Counted from the stretch's first letter, positions 34,632 to 47,735 are shown. The stretch: 64,000 bases of DNA from Ichthyophis bannanicus (GCA_033557465.1 CM066033.1:1358645834-1358709833); one strand, 5' to 3'. Notes: generated by a model from the letters alone, not told the origin. Translations and numbers: made by a program.

Positions 34632-35424
34632 GCCAGGGGGCAGATTCTGGGGAAGGAGGCAAGAAGAGAGATGCTGTTGAAGTGGGAGAGAAAGACAGGA
34701 GGGCAGATTCTGGAGAAAAGGGAAAATGAGTGGAGGGTGATAGCTGGGAAGCGAGTGTGGGGAAAGAGATGGGGGAAGCTGTGGCAGAGCCGTCACTACC
34801 TAAGGGTGGGATGGGGGAAGGACTATGATGATGTATAGAGAGAGATGGAGAGGTGGATGCTATGCCAGAGCACCGCCACAAGAGGGAGCACTGTACCAGA
34901 TCCACTAATAGAAGGAGAGGAGGAACCATGGCGCCAGAACTGCTACCAGAAGCTGCCAGGATGGGGCGTGGTGGGGGTGGAATAAGACTGAGGATTTTCC
35001 TACATCCCCTTACACTGTTCCTGTTGTGTCAAATACCACCCTTTTAAAATGATTTATCTAAGCTCAGTTAGCCACTTTGGTAAATGGAAAAAAAATCTGT
35101 TTAAACCAAGGGAGGAAAAATATTCATATGCACCATAAAGTTGGAGCACTTTTCAATCTTTGCCCAATTACAAATTATCATTCATTGTTTAAACTCATAA
35201 GGTGGAAGATAGCCTATCACTGCTGGGAGCTCAAGGCAGGAACGAGCACAACACAACAAAGATATAATAACAGGATGAATTTGCAAACATTAAATCAGAA
35301 CAATAATACATAGTGTAAATTAGTAGTAGAGCAAAATATAATCATGTTAAAATAAGACAAATTACAAAGGTAGAAAACTAATGTAAATTAGCAAAAGCAA
35401 ATAGCTAAAAACCATAAACATTTG
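34632..35424. other. Purine-rich stretch then AT-rich DNA
   Basis: GGGAGAAAG-rich low-complexity sequence (34640-34930), then unremarkable AT-rich DNA. Nothing is called. Confidence 0.45.
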
Positions 35425-35661
35425 AAAACATAACATAAGAACATAAGATATGCCATACTGGGTCAGACCAAGGTCCATCAAGCCCAGTATCCTGTTTCCA
35501 CAGTGGCCAATCTAGGTCATACGTACCTAGCAGTTTCCCCAAAAGACACAGGTTCTGCAATGCTTGTACTAGGTCAAGCATTGATAAACTGGGTCCCTTC
35601 TTAATAATGGTTTATGGACATTTCCTCCAGGAACTTGTCCAAACCTTTTTTAAACCCAGCT
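35425..35661 (-). mobile_element. CR1 LINE, 3' terminal part (split by the RTE)
   Basis: On the plus strand it reads AACATAAGAACATAAG then CCATACTGGGTCAGACCAAG, the well-known complement of the CR1 3' end in amniotes and amphibians. It continues directly at 39009 beyond the RTE insertion. Confidence 0.9.
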
Positions 35662-35674
35662 ACACTAACAGCCT
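35662..35674. repeat. Target-site duplication (left) of the RTE insertion
   Basis: The 13 bases ACACTAACAGCCT are repeated exactly at 38996-39008, directly bracketing the RTE element. Confidence 0.9.
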
Positions 35675-38600
35675 CTCACTTGGTTTGCAGCTTGTCGTGC
35701 TGTGAGGGCTTCCGTGCATCCATGATGCTGAGAGCTAAACTATCGGTAGTTTAACTACTGGCAGGGTCTCCCAAGATGGACAGATCTCAGCTGAGGTGCC
35801 AGACCAAGACAAACCACCCATCTGGGCAGCAGCAGAATGGGATAGTGTTGACGGCGGAGGATCACATTTTTGTGACAACGGCAACAACACCAAACTTAAA
35901 CTGCGCGGAAGAAAGACCCGGCAATCTACTTCTGTATCTTGCCATGAAAACCCAATGGATAGTTACAACAAAACAAATTGTGCTATGGTGCTGGAAGATG
36001 AGACCCCCAGGTCAGAAGGCACTCAACTAGCTACTGGGGAAGAGCTGAACACTTTTCAGAGTAAAGCCAGCATTTATGATGTGGTTGGATCAAAACCCTC
36101 GGGAAGTCTGACTGCTGATGTAGCTGCGCATGAAATGAGAGTCAGAAGCTGTAAAGATGTATTACACATTGGAACATGGAACGTACGAAGTATGAACCAA
36201 GGGAAGTTGGAGGTGGTCAAGAATGAAATGGAACGTGTACAACTTGATCTGTTGGGTGTCAGCGAACTGAAATGGACTGGCATCGGGCACTTTGCATCAG
36301 ATGATCACATGGTCTACTATGCTGGAAATGAAAGACAAAGAAGAAATGGTGTTGCATTTATAATAAAGAAGAAACTTGCAAGAACTGTAATGAAATACAA
36401 TGCAGTCAGCGAACGCTTAATCTCTATTCGTCTGCGAGGATTGCCTATCAACACAACTATAATTCAAGTATATGCCCCAACAACAGCTGCAGAAGAGAAT
36501 GAAATTGAAGAGTTCTATGAACAAGTACAAGCTGAAATTGACAGAACATGCAAACAGGATATCCTGATAGTCATGGGTGACTGGAATGCAAAAGTTGGCA
36601 ACAAAGAAGAAGGCAAAGTAGTTGCAAAATATGGACTTGGCAACAGAAATGAAGCTGGAGAAAGACTGATAGAATTTTGCAAGACCAATGATCTATTCAT
36701 CTCAAACACCTTCTTCCAGCAACACAAGCGGTGACTGTACACATGGACTTCACCCAATGGATTGTATAAAAATCAAATTGACTACATCTGTGGAAGTCAA
36801 CGATGGAAAAGCTCTATAACATCAACAAAGACAAAACCTGGAGCTGACTGTGGTACAAATCATCAACTATTAGTATGCAAACTCAAGCTAAAGTTGAAAA
36901 AGAGCAAACCACTCATGAATGCAGCAATATATGACCTTGAGAATATACCACTGGAATTTAAAGACTGCCTGCAAAATCGATTTGCTGCTTTAGATACAAA
37001 TGACAGAGCTCCGGAAGAGTTATGGAATGATATCAAGAAGGTTGTGTTGCAAGAAAGCGAGAAGTCTCTACAAAAGGTGAAAAAGCAAACACAGCTAAAA
37101 TGGATGACGGAAGAAACTCTGAAAATTGCCCAGAAACGCAGAGAAGCTAAAGCCAGAGGAGAAAGAAAGACAATCACAGAACTCAACAGGGATTTCCAAC
37201 GTGCAGCAAGACAGGACAAGGAAAAGTACTACAACGACGCATGCAAGGAAATAGAAGCAGAAACTATTAGAGGAAGAACAAGATCGGCTTTCCTAAAGCT
37301 ACGAGAGTTAAAGAAAAAGTTCCAGCCTCGAATTGGAATGTTACAAGATGCTCAAGGTTCTATGTTGAATGATGCTGAGAAGATCAAGAAAAGGTGGAAG
37401 GAATATACAGAGTTTTTATATGATAAAGATCAAGTGGACCAACAGCTTTTTCAACCTGTACCTTATGATCGGGAACCATTGGTGATGAAAGAAGAAGTTG
37501 AAGCAGCATTGAAAGCCTTATTAAAGAACAAAACACCAGGCATTGATGGCATTCCTATAGAAGTATTGCAGCAATCTGATGCAGCTGTTACCATACTTAC
37601 AAGGCTCTGCCAAGAAATATGGAAGACAACATCATGGCCAACTGACTGGAAAAGATCTGTGTTTATACCAATACTAAAGAAAGGTGATCCAACTGACTGT
37701 GGAAATTATCGAACAATCACTCTGATCCCACATGGCAGCAAGATTCTACTGAAGATTATCCAAAAGAGACTACAACCATACCTGGAACAAGAACTACCTG
37801 AAGTGCAAGCAGGGTTCAGGAAAGGGCGAGGAACGAGAGACATCATTGCGGATGTGAGATGGATTCTTGAAAAGACTAAAGAATACCAAAAGGATATCTA
37901 TTTGTGCTTTATCGACTATAGCAAGGCTTTTGACTGTGTAAACCATGAGAAACTCTGGGCCACATTAAGAAGCATGGGTATACCAGAACACCTGATCGTT
38001 CTCTTGCGCAATCTGTACATTGATCAAGAAGCAACAGTTCGAGCGGAACAAGGAGAAACAGAATGGTTTAAAATAAGCAAAGGTGTAAGACAAGGCTGCA
38101 TACTTTCCCCCTACCTGTTTAATTTATATGCTGAACAAATCATCAGAGAAGCAGGATTGTATGAAGACAACAGAGGTGTGAAGATTGGTGGAAGACTCAT
38201 CAATAACCTTCGCTATGCTGATGATACCACATTACTGGCTGAAAGTGAAGATGATCTGGAACATTTGCTTCTCACAATCAAAGAACATAGTCTCAACATG
38301 GGCCTGCACCTTAATGTAAAGAAGACAAAGATCATGACAACTGGCATAATCAACAGGTTCATCGTTGAAGGAGAAGAAATTGAAATTGTGAACAACTTTA
38401 ACCTACTTGGATCAACTATCAATAAAGAAGCAACAAGCAGTCAAGAAATCAAACGACGCATTGCTCTTGGCAGAATGGCTATGAAAGACCTAGATAAGAT
38501 TCTCAAGAGCAGAGATGTCTCTCTCCATACAAAGATTCGACTTGTTCAAGCCATGGTATTTTCAATAAAATCATATGGATGTGAAAGCTGGACAGTGAAA

Positions 38601-38995
38601 AAGACAGACAGGAAGAAAATTGATGCCTTTGAATTATGGTGCTGGCGTCGAATACTGTGCATACCATGGACTGCCCGAAGAACAAACCAGTCGGTACTAG
38701 AGGAGATCAAACCTAAGCTTTCTTTAGAAGCTTAGATGACAAGACTTCGACTTTCATACTTTGGACACATCATGCGAAGAGAGAGATCATTAGAGAAAGA
38801 CATCATGCTTGGCAAGATAGAAGGTCAACGCAAAAGAGGAAGGCCAGCAATGAGATGGATTGATACAATAACAGCAACTACGGGTACCAGTCTGTCAACA
38901 ATGAGCCGCCTGACTGAAGACCGAACACAATTTAGGATAGCTATCCAAAGGGTCGCCATGAGTCGACTCCGACTCGACGGCACATAACAACAACA
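35675..38995 (+). mobile_element. BovB-type RTE LINE, nearly full length
   Basis: The element is 3321 bp with a 13-bp target duplication and a short AAC-repeat tail, as in RTE/BovB elements. It has one long endonuclease-RT frame and ends ATGAGTCGACTCCGACTCGA, the conserved RTE 3' motif. It sits in the 3' region of a CR1 element, so it is the younger of the two. Confidence 0.93.
35796..38987 (+). pseudogene. RTE endonuclease-reverse transcriptase, two in-frame stops
   Basis: One reading frame spans about 1060 codons. An APE-type endonuclease comes first (HIGTWNVRSMNQGK, GVSELKWTG, VMGDWNAKVG), then RT with KNKTPGIDGIP, FIDYSKAFDCVNHEKLW, VRQGCILSPYLFN and the catalytic box RYADDT. The C-terminus has YGCESWTVKK, ELWCWRR and a zinc-poor basic tail (RKRGRPAMRW). 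It closely resembles BovB proteins. It is inactivated by TGA at 36732-36734 (Arg position in BovB, probably a CGA change) and TAG at 38733-38735. There are no frameshifts. The protein would nick target DNA and prime reverse transcription. Confidence 0.92.
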
Positions 38996-39008
38996 ACACT
39001 AACAGCCT
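38996..39008. repeat. Target-site duplication (right) of the RTE insertion
   Basis: Exact match to 35662-35674. CR1 sequence resumes after it. Confidence 0.9.
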
Positions 39009-40375
39009 TTACTGCATCCTCCGGTAACAAATTCCAGAGTTTGATTACACGTTGAGTGAAAAAATATTTTCTTTTATTAGTCTTAAATAGTTTACCCTGT
39101 AGCTTCATTGCATGTCCCCTAGTCTTCCTATATTCTGATAACGTAAACAGTCGATCCACGTTTACCCATTCCACTCCGTTCATTAATTTATAGACTTCTA
39201 TCATATCTCCCCTCAGCCGTCTCTTTTCCAGGTTAAAGAGCCCTAACCTTTTTAGCCTTTCTTCATAGGAGTATCCTTCCATCCCCTTTACCATTTTGGT
39301 GGCTCTTCTCTGAACCTTTTCTAAAATCGCTATATCCTTTTTAAGATACGGTGACCAGAATTGCACACAATATTCAAGGTGCGGTCTCACCATGGAATGG
39401 TATAGAGGCATTATAATATCTTTTGTTTTATTTTCCATTCCTTTCCTTATGATACCTAGCATTCTGTTTGCTCTCTTGGCTGCGCTGCACACTGGGCCGA
39501 GGGTTTTAATGTGTTATCCACAATGACGCCTAAATCTTTTTCCTGGGTGGTGGTTCCTAATGTGGAACCTTGCATCGTGTAACCATAGTTTGGGTTGTTC
39601 TTCCCTAGGTGCATAACTTTGCACTTGTCCACATTAAATTTCATCTGCCATTTTGATGCCCAGTCTTCCAATTTATCAAGATCCTCTTGCAATTTTCCAC
39701 AATCCTCTTGGGTTTTAACAACTTTAAATAGTTTTGTGTCATCTGCAAATTTGATAACCTCACTCGTTATTCCACTTTCCAGGTCATTTATGAATATGTC
39801 AAAAAGCAGCGGACCCAGCACAGATCCCTGGGGTACACCACTATTCACCTTTCTCCATTGGAAAAATTGGCCATTTAGCCCAACCCTCTGCTTTCTATCT
39901 TTTAACCAGTTCTTGATCCACAGTAGTACACTGCTTCCTATCCCATGACTCTTTAGTTTTGCCAAAAGTCTCTGATGAGGGACCTTGTCAAAGGCTTTCT
40001 GAAAGTCCAGATACACTATATCAACCGACTCACCTTTGTCCACCTGTTTATTCACACTTTCAAAAAAACATAACAGATTAGTAAGACAAGATCTTCCTTG
40101 TCTAAAGCCATGTTGGCTGTCTCCCATTAGGCCATGACTATCTACATGCTGAGTAATTTTATTCTTTATGATGGTTTCTACCATTTTTCCCGGTACTGAC
40201 GTGAGGCTCACCGGTCTGTAGTTTCCCGGATCACCCCTCGAACCCTTTTTAAAAATTGGTGTTACATTGGCGATCCGCCAATCTTCAGGTATTAGAGATG
40301 ATATTAATGATAGTTCACAGATTACTAATAGCAGGTCTGCAATCTCATATTTCAGTTCTTTCAACACCCAAGCTT
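39009..40375 (-). mobile_element. CR1 LINE with RT, 5' truncated
   Basis: The minus frame 39456-40367 encodes RT with WRIANVTPIFKKGSR, YRPVSLTSVPGKM, DFQKAFDKVPHQRL, GVPQGSVLGPLLF and the catalytic box KFADDT. It changes frame near 39485-39492. The next frame (up to 39492) continues with RPHLEYCVQFWSPYLKKD and FFTQRVIKLWNLLPEDAV. The 5' part is missing, as is usual for CR1. The 3' end is separated by the RTE and lies at 35425-35661. Confidence 0.92.
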
Positions 40376-42775
40376 CTTCTCAAATTCTCTCTTTGCCTTC
40401 TCGCCATGGATAAGCTAAAAACAATAACATTAATAACAACTACTAGATTTTCAAAGCCTATCAAATATCAGTTGAAGGCCAAGGAAAGTAAAAATGTTTT
40501 AACCACGGGTCACTTCAGTGGTTTACACGGGGCATTGATTGTGCCTGGCCATGGATAGATAACAGGAAAGATGTAACTACTGCACTGACGCTTTCCAGCC
40601 CCGAGTTGAAATGTCTTATAAAAACACCTGATACAGGAGCCCTCAAAAGTCTCGATTTTTCTGCCAGTCTGTGTGAAAATGACAGCTCTTAAAAGAGAAC
40701 TTGGTGCCCAGATGTGTCCTTGGACAGACCATGATCTGAATGACCTGGTATTTCTTATGTGGGGTGGGGGGGACCGTATGCAGGAGGTTCATAAGATGGA
40801 GTCCTGATGCTACTAACATGATTTCCGTCATTAAGGAGGCAGAGGTTGGACTTTTGTCTCTCTGAGCAAACCGATTCCTGCCAGTTCTGTCGTATTACAG
40901 AGAAACATCTACAGGTTTTCCAGCAAGAATCCACGTGGCTACTCTCCCGGGGCTGCTGAACTGTAAGCTAAGGACGTCAGTCTATGGGAAATCATTGTAT
41001 ATTCATCTGGGTATTTTGCCTTCCACCGCAGGCTCTCGATGGGGCCGAGGGGCTCTGCGCGCCTTCAGTGGCCGCATTGTGCGGCTTCAGCGCAAAGACT
41101 CGTTTCTTGCCTCCCGGACTACTCACGGCTCCCTCTGCTCTGCCTGCAACTTGCAATCTCCATTCACTAAATCACTTCCAAACATTAGGCAGCTCTTCCC
41201 CCCGCATTGCTAAGACTGGGAGACAACCTTTGAATAAGGGGGTATCTATTGCTGCACCTCCCGCTTTCTGACTTGCCTTTCAGTGTCCCTAATACTACTA
41301 ATCATTGTATAGCGCTACAAGGTGTACGCAGCGCTGTACATATGCCTTCACCTCCCGTCTTGCCTTCCCTGGAGCCTCATTGGAAGGCAGCAGCTCAATC
41401 TCTGCATTTTCGATCATCTCTGAACCCTCCGGAAAAAGGTTTGAGGAGGAATCGTAGAAGGCTCGAGTTCTAGCGCTGGGTTGTTGCTTTTTTTTTGGTA
41501 TTTTGTTTTTTATTTCTTCATTTTTCGGTAGTCCAGCGAGATGATTCCTTGGGTTATAAGTAAGAGCGACTCAGAGACCTCGTAATGCATCTCTTTTTAA
41601 GGACTTTTGGATTTTTCTTCATCTCCCGCCCAAAAAATTTAGATCACATCCTACAACGACTTCATTTATTATGTTTTTAAAAAAAAAGTTGAAATGATTT
41701 CAGAGCTTAAGAGCTCCTTTTCCCTAAGCATTTTCTTTTTACAAACACAAAATAGGAGATTAGGAAAATAAGCGCTAGAATGCTTCCCAAAACCAATCAC
41801 TGGGGGGTTCAATCCTGTGCCCACCTCACTGACAGGGGTTTCATCCTAAAAGGCTGCTTCCTCTTCGGCCTTTAATCAATGGTGGGGAATCTCATTATCC
41901 ATAAATGTGAAGTCCCCTTGCGCGTCTAAAACCAGTACAGTGCAGTAAGCCGTGCAGGGTGATGGTTGCCTTGGGCAGGGGTAAGAGGGTATCGAGACCC
42001 ATCAGGGGCTTGGGCTCCTTTCTGGGTGTGTGAGACAGCACGTTTCAGAAACACCGGGGTCCTTTCCCCAGGGGCAAGCTTCACTCTGCAGTGGCTGAGT
42101 CCGATTTCCTAGTGTTCAGTTCCCCGATCTAGTGCTAAGGCAGCCCGTGTGCTGATATGTAATTACAATAATTTAAACTGCACTGCATCGATAACATGTG
42201 GCGGGGGTGACAGACCCCTGGGGAGTATCCGCGGTTCTTCCCCGAGCAGAATTCAGTTTATTTCAGTCTTGAGTGAAAACTAGAATAATTTTTTTAAAAG
42301 ATCTTTTATTTCTAACCCTGATTTCTCGTTTCCAGAGCCAAAAACTAATTCTGTTTGGAAATTGTATTTCGTAAATTAGAAACCGATGCGTTTACTTTTA
42401 AACAAAACAGTCAGATCGTCTTCTTCGGGTCTCCCTTTCGCTCCTCCTTCGCCCTGGGCAATATCTACATTTTGTGAAATCGTTCTGCATTAAGCATGAG
42501 CATATAACCTCTGTTCGGTCTAAGATGTAGTCCAGGGCCAGCAATACCTGAGCGATTATCTTACTCTCTCTTCCGCACATCTCATTCTACGCGCTTTTAG
42601 CTGGCTTGCTATTTACAATCGTTCCTAAGAGCTGCAGACCCAAGTCTCTCTCTTTTTTTTAAAGTTAGAAACACATGATCCACTCACTTTACAGAAGGAA
42701 GCGTTACTCATAACAAATAGCAAGGGATCTATAGCAGCCTATTTGTCTAAGCCTTATTCACCCATTTTTGCCCAA
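40376..42775. other. Unique-looking non-coding DNA
   Basis: No gene is evident. It includes a slightly CpG-richer part (about 41030-41170), a 40-bp L2-like tail remnant (GTATAGCGCTACAAGGTGTA, about 41308-41345) and a few poly-T runs. Like 12.3-17.8 kb it is repeat-poor, so it could also hold PRDM13 regulatory elements. Confidence 0.45.
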
Positions 42776-43165
42776 GAACATACAGTAAGATATGTCATAC
42801 TGGGTCAGACTAAGGTCCATCAAGCCCAGTATCCCGTTTCCAACAGTGGCCAATCTAGGTCATACGTACCTAGCAGTTTCCCAGAAGGTCGATTCCAATC
42901 TGCTTATCCCAGGGGTAAGCAGTGGATTTCCCCAGTCCACGATGGCTTAGGGACTTTTTCTCCAGTAACTTGTCCAAACTTCTCATAAAGCCCAACTAAG
43001 AGCTTTTAGTACATCCTCTGGCAACCAGTTCCAGAACTTAATTACCTGTTGAATGAAAAACTATTTTCTCTATTAGTCTTCAATGTATCATTTTGTAATT
43101 TCATTGCATGGTCTACGTTTACCTGTTCCACTCCACTCATTAATTTATAGCCATCTATCCGATCA
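42776..43165 (-). mobile_element. CR1 LINE 3' fragment
   Basis: The complement of the CR1 3' end is visible: CATACTGGGTCAGACTAAGG, then GTGGCCAATCTAGGTCATAC and ATTACCTGTTGAATGAAAAA. It diverges from the copies at 39.0 and 60.3 kb and carries deletions. Confidence 0.88.
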
Positions 43166-43484
43166 GACTTTTCTGCCTGTCCTCGGGTTATCTGTGTATT
43201 CTATCTTACAAAGCTTTTCACCATGCTTTTTATAAAGCAGTTCTGCATTTTATTTGAACCTGAATAACTGGAACATGGGACAAGAGTCAAATTAGGAAGC
43301 CATCGATTTCCTGAAATGGAGGCTGTCGTTTTCCATGGCCTGTCGTTCCTATTCTATTCTATCCTTAAGCTTATAGATCACCTTATTCCCCACCCCCACC
43401 CCACCTCATCAGACAGTATGGCCAAGGAGGAGAAGGTTGACATGAGGTTCAAAGTCCCGAATTTCCAAACTACAGACTTTGATA

Positions 43485-43960
43485 ATATTTATTTATTTAT
43501 TTATTTATTTAACATGTTTTGTATCCCGCCTTTTCCTTCAATCAAAGCGGTTAATACAGCACAAAGTTAAACAAAGGTGAGGGAAACATACATTGCATTA
43601 TCATTACATCACAACAAAACACTAGGAGTACAAACAGGGAACACAGTACATAACTTACATTACATTACCTTACATTAACTACAAACAGCATATCGCTGAA
43701 CAGAATGAGCATATAGCAGCAGATAGTGGGTCCCAAGGAAGCACTGGCAGGATGGGTGTGAGTAGACTATTATGCACCTTAGGCAAAACTTCAGCCCCGT
43801 GCTCCCTCGTGGTTGCCTTTTAGACCCCTAGCACCCTTCAGGAATTTCAATTATTAAATTCAGATGCAATCATCTTAACAGCATCCCTACTACTCTCATA
43901 CTTATCATTTATATAGCGCTACAAGGCCCTTGTAAACAGAATCCTATAAAATGCATATTT
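43485..43960 (-). mobile_element. LINE 3' tail remnants
   Basis: A TTTA repeat (43487-43510) is followed by TGTATCCCGCCTTTTCC and CAATCAAAGCGGTTAATAC, a LINE/SINE 3' tail read in complement. A further tail piece, TATATAGCGCTACAAGG, is near 43910. Confidence 0.6.
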
Positions 43961-44162
43961 GCACATCACACATTTAAATATTAAACTTTGAATTATAAAT
44001 GCAAACATAACAAGGGCGATTTCAGAAAGCCACTTTACAAGGGTAAATGGACTATTTGCATATTGCCCTTTCTTCCTGCACTAAAAGTTTGTACCGATGA
44101 TTCTTTGAGTTTGTGTGGCTGCCAGGACCCATTGCTTTTCTTTGACTGCTACTACAACTACT

Positions 44163-45940
44163 GAGCACTTGTATAGCGCTACAAGTCATACGCAGCGCTG
44201 CCCAGACATGTAAGAGACAGTCCCTGCTCATCAGAGCTTACAATCTAGTCAAGACCGACAACACCGAAGGTGTTGACAGGGATAAAACAAGGGGGAAAGG
44301 TAACAAAACAAGGAGATCAGGTGAGTCAAGATCCAAAAGCAGCAGCGAAGAGGTGAGTTTACAGCCTGGATTTGAAGAGGGTCAGAGAAGGTGCCTGGCG
44401 TACAGACACAGGTAGTTTGTTCCAAGTGTAAGGTGCAGCAAGGTGAAAGGAGCGAAGTCTGGAGTTAGCAATAGAAGAGAAGGGCACAGATAGAAGCAGT
44501 TTGTCAGAAGAGCGGAGTTCCCGAGGGGGGTGTGTAAGGAGAGATAAGTGAAGAAAGGTAGTGAGGAGCCACAGAGTGAATGCATTTATAGGTCAGCAGG
44601 AGAAGTCTGAACTGGATGTGGAAACGGATAGGGAGCCAATGAAGTGACTTGAGAAAAGGGGTAATATGAACATGATGAGGCTGACAGAAGATTAGCTGCA
44701 CAGCAGAGTGTTGAACAGATTGAAGGGGAGAGAGATGATTCAGAGGGAGATCAGCAAGGAGTAGGTTACAGTAGTCAAGACGGGAGGTGATAAGAAGTGA
44801 ATAAGTGTTTTAGTTAAGTGTTCAGAAAGGAATGGGCAGATTTTGTTAATGTTGTTGTTGTTGTTAAGTGCCGTCGAGTCGGAGTCGACTCATGGCGACC
44901 CTCTGGATAGCTATCCTAAATTGTGTTTGGTATTCAGTCAGGCGGCTCATTGTTGACAGACTGGTACCCGTAGCTGCTGTTATTGTATCGCTCCATCTCA
45001 TTGCTGGCCTTCCTCTTTTGCGTTGACCTTCTATCTTGCCAAGCATGTTGTCTTTCTCTAATGATCTCTCTCTTCGCATGATGTGTCCAAAGTATGAAAG
45101 TCAAAGTCTTGTCATCTGAGCTTCTAAAGAAAGCTTAGGTTATGGAGAAAGAAATGGCAGCTATCAGATGAATGTGTGTGGAGAAGGAGAGAGAGAAGTC
45201 AAAACAACCCCAAGATTGCGAGCCGAGGAAACAGGAAGGAGTACAGAGTTATCCACAGAGACTGAGAAAGGAGGAAGAGGAGGGGAGGTTTTAGGGGGAA
45301 AGATAAAGAAGTTCAGTCTTGGCCATGTTCATTTTCAAGCGTCAGTGAGACATCCAAGCAGCAATGTCAGAACGGCAGGCAGAGATCCGGGTCTAGATTG
45401 CCGGAGAGATTTCAGGAGTAGAGAGATAGATCTGGGAGTCATCAGCATAAAGATGGTACTGAAAGCCATGGGAAGAGATAAGCGCACCAAGGGTCTGGGT
45501 ATAGAGAGAGAAAAGGAGCGGACCCAAGACAGGTCCTTGGGGTACACCAACTGGGAGCGGGGTAGCAGCGGAGGAGGAGCCACCAGAACACACACTGAAA
45601 GAGCGATGGGAGAGACAGGAGGAGAACCAGGATAGTACAGAGCCCTTAAAACCAAGCGAGGACAAGGTATCGAGGAGAAGGTTGTCAACTGTCAACAGTG
45701 TCAAAAGCAGCAGAGAGGTCAAGAAGGATGAGGACTGAGTAAAGGCCCTTGGAATTTGCCAGGAACAAGTCACTGGAAACTTCGGCAAGAGCTGTTTCAG
45801 TAGAGTGTAAAGGATGAAAGCCAGATTGTAAAGGATCCAGGAGGGCAGGAGAGGAGAGGAAGTCAAGGCAGCAGCGGTGAACCGCATGTTCAAGTAGTTT
45901 AGAAACGAAGGGAAGGAGGGAGATGGGTCAACTGTAGCAG
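44163..45940 (-). mobile_element. L2-like LINE, copy 2, interrupted by an RTE
   Basis: The tail at 44163-44260 matches the complement seen in copy 1 (27055). The minus frame 45393-46100 gives RT with [20 protein letters not shown] and [20 protein letters not shown], including an intact YADD box. The element is split by the RTE at 44851-45139 and has frameshifts elsewhere. Confidence 0.87.
44851..45139 (-). mobile_element. 5'-truncated RTE (BovB-type) LINE, second copy
   Basis: It is the reverse complement of the last 290 bp of the element at 35675-38995, including the AAC-repeat tail (seen as GTTGTTGTTGTTGTT). The minus frame 44864-45079 matches the RTE C-terminus (GKIEGQRKRGRPAMRW). Where the long copy has TAG this one reads CAG. 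Confidence 0.92.
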
Positions 45941-46035
45941 GTCTTTGCTGCCCCCCAAAAGCTGCTGCCCTTGGCGACTGCCTAGTTTGCCTAGTGGTTG
46001 GGCTGATCCTAGAGGACCTGGAAAACCAGTGGATG

Positions 46036-47135
46036 TTTATGTTTATGTTTATTTCATTTGATAAAAACTGCCTTTCCGTAGCAAGCAAGGCGGTGTACAA
46101 TTTAAAAACAATTAAGAGAAGGCCAAAGCCAGCGAAGTAGAAAGGAAAGTTTACAATTCATTGATAGGAAAGAAGAGGGGAAAAGAGAGACAGGACAGGA
46201 CATGAGTAGGTATAGATTCCGAGAGGGAGATACGGGGGTGGGGGAAAGAGGGTATCACACGAAAGGGGAGAGGACATCAAAGGCCAGGGAGAAAAGATGA
46301 GTCTTCAGATTTTGTTTGAATGTGGCATGCTGAGGTTCTAGACGGAGGGAAGAGGGGAGGGCATGCCAAAGAGCAGGGCCAGCAAAAAAGAAGGCAGAGG
46401 AACGGGTGGATTGTAAGTGAGCGCAAGAGGGAGAGGGAAGGGTAAGGCGATTGAGGTGGAAGGAGCGGGGAGTGTACCTGGGAGAATGAAAAGAGAGGAG
46501 ATCTGTTAAGTATTGTGGGGTGCTAGTGTGAAGAGCTTTATGAACCAAGGTAAGCAGTTTAAATTGAGTGCGGAAGGGGATAGGCAACCAATGGAGGTGG
46601 AATAGCAGAGGTGTTACGTGGTCCCAGAGAGTGGAGTGAGTAACAAGGCGAGCTGCAGTGTTTTGAATCCGCTGAAGCCGAGTCAAATGGGATTTGGGAA
46701 GACCAATGAATACCGAGTTAGAAAAATCTACACGTGACATAACTAAGGATAGCAGCAGAGTAGTGAGGGCTGGTGAAGAGAGGAAAGGGCGAATTGCGCG
46801 AATTTGACGAAGGAAGAAAAAGGAGGTCCTGGTAATGTGTGAGATGTGAGTGTGAAAGGATAAGTCAGAATCAAAATGTACACCAAGGTACCGGAAAGTG
46901 GAGACTAAAGGGACGGGGTACCGGAAAAGGATGGGGCTACCGAGGGGGGTGGGCTACCGTGAGAGAACCAAATAGCGATAGTCTTGGCTAGGTTGAGATG
47001 GAGACAGTTATGTGTTAGCCAGTTGGCCACTTCGGAAAGACAACAGTTCAGAGCAGAAAGATCCGGACAGCAGGGGGAAGTGTGATGAAGCAAAACAATG
47101 TCGTCTGCGTAAAAAAAGGCAGATATTCCAGACTA
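46036..47135 (-). mobile_element. L2/Rex-like LINE, 3' half
   Basis: The minus frame 46255-46740 has the C-terminal RT blocks LQRIQNTAARLVTHSTLWDH, LHWLPIPFRTQFKLL and GPALWHALPSSLRLE. The frame 46905-47093 continues upstream with NCLHLNLAKTIAIWFSHG. The tail is an AAACAT repeat (seen as GTTTAT units at 46036-46055). It differs from the L2-like family at 44.2 kb. Confidence 0.85.
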
Positions 47136-47617
47136 AAAGGATTGATAAAGATGGCAACAAGTCTTTATGTAATAAAAGACAGAGGTAAAAGAATCCGATG
47201 CATTCCGCAAAAATGTAGAATGAAAAACGAAGGTAAAAAGTTTACAGTTCAAAAAGCGTCAAGCTTTTTGAAAACACACACACACAAAGAATACCTGGTA
47301 AAGCTGAAAGAGATGTGGAAAGAAATCATAAGGGCAAAGATGAGAGCAAAGAGGTAGAGAGGCAACCTTTTTCAGGTATGTGAGAGAAAGGAGTGAGACT
47401 GGAGGTGGGATTGTAGGGTGATGAGAAGTGATACCTGGAGAGAGATGAGCACAAATAAAAAATGCTAAAACAACTATGTCTGTTTGGTAATAACCAAAGA
47501 AGGCTGATCGTTACATGGAACTGAGGTGGATTTAGCTCACACTTTTTCATTAATAGCTCAAGATGAGGCACACTGATGGTATTTCCCTGACCCCAGAGGA
47601 TTGATAGCATAATTTAG

Positions 47618-47735
47618 TACCTAAGGCAATGGAGGGTTAAGTGACTTTGTCAAGGTCATACGGAACATCGATGGGATTTGAACCCTGGTTTCCCTGGTTC
47701 TCAGCCTACTGCTCTAACCAGGGGCTTATTGCTCC
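47618..47735 (-). mobile_element. tRNA-type SINE remnant
   Basis: AGGCAATGGAGGGTTAAGTG, then GGGATTTGAACCCTGGTTTC and CTCTAACCAGG. This is the MIR-like core and the B-box/A-box-type head in complement, as at 58.5 and 60.0 kb. Confidence 0.65.
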
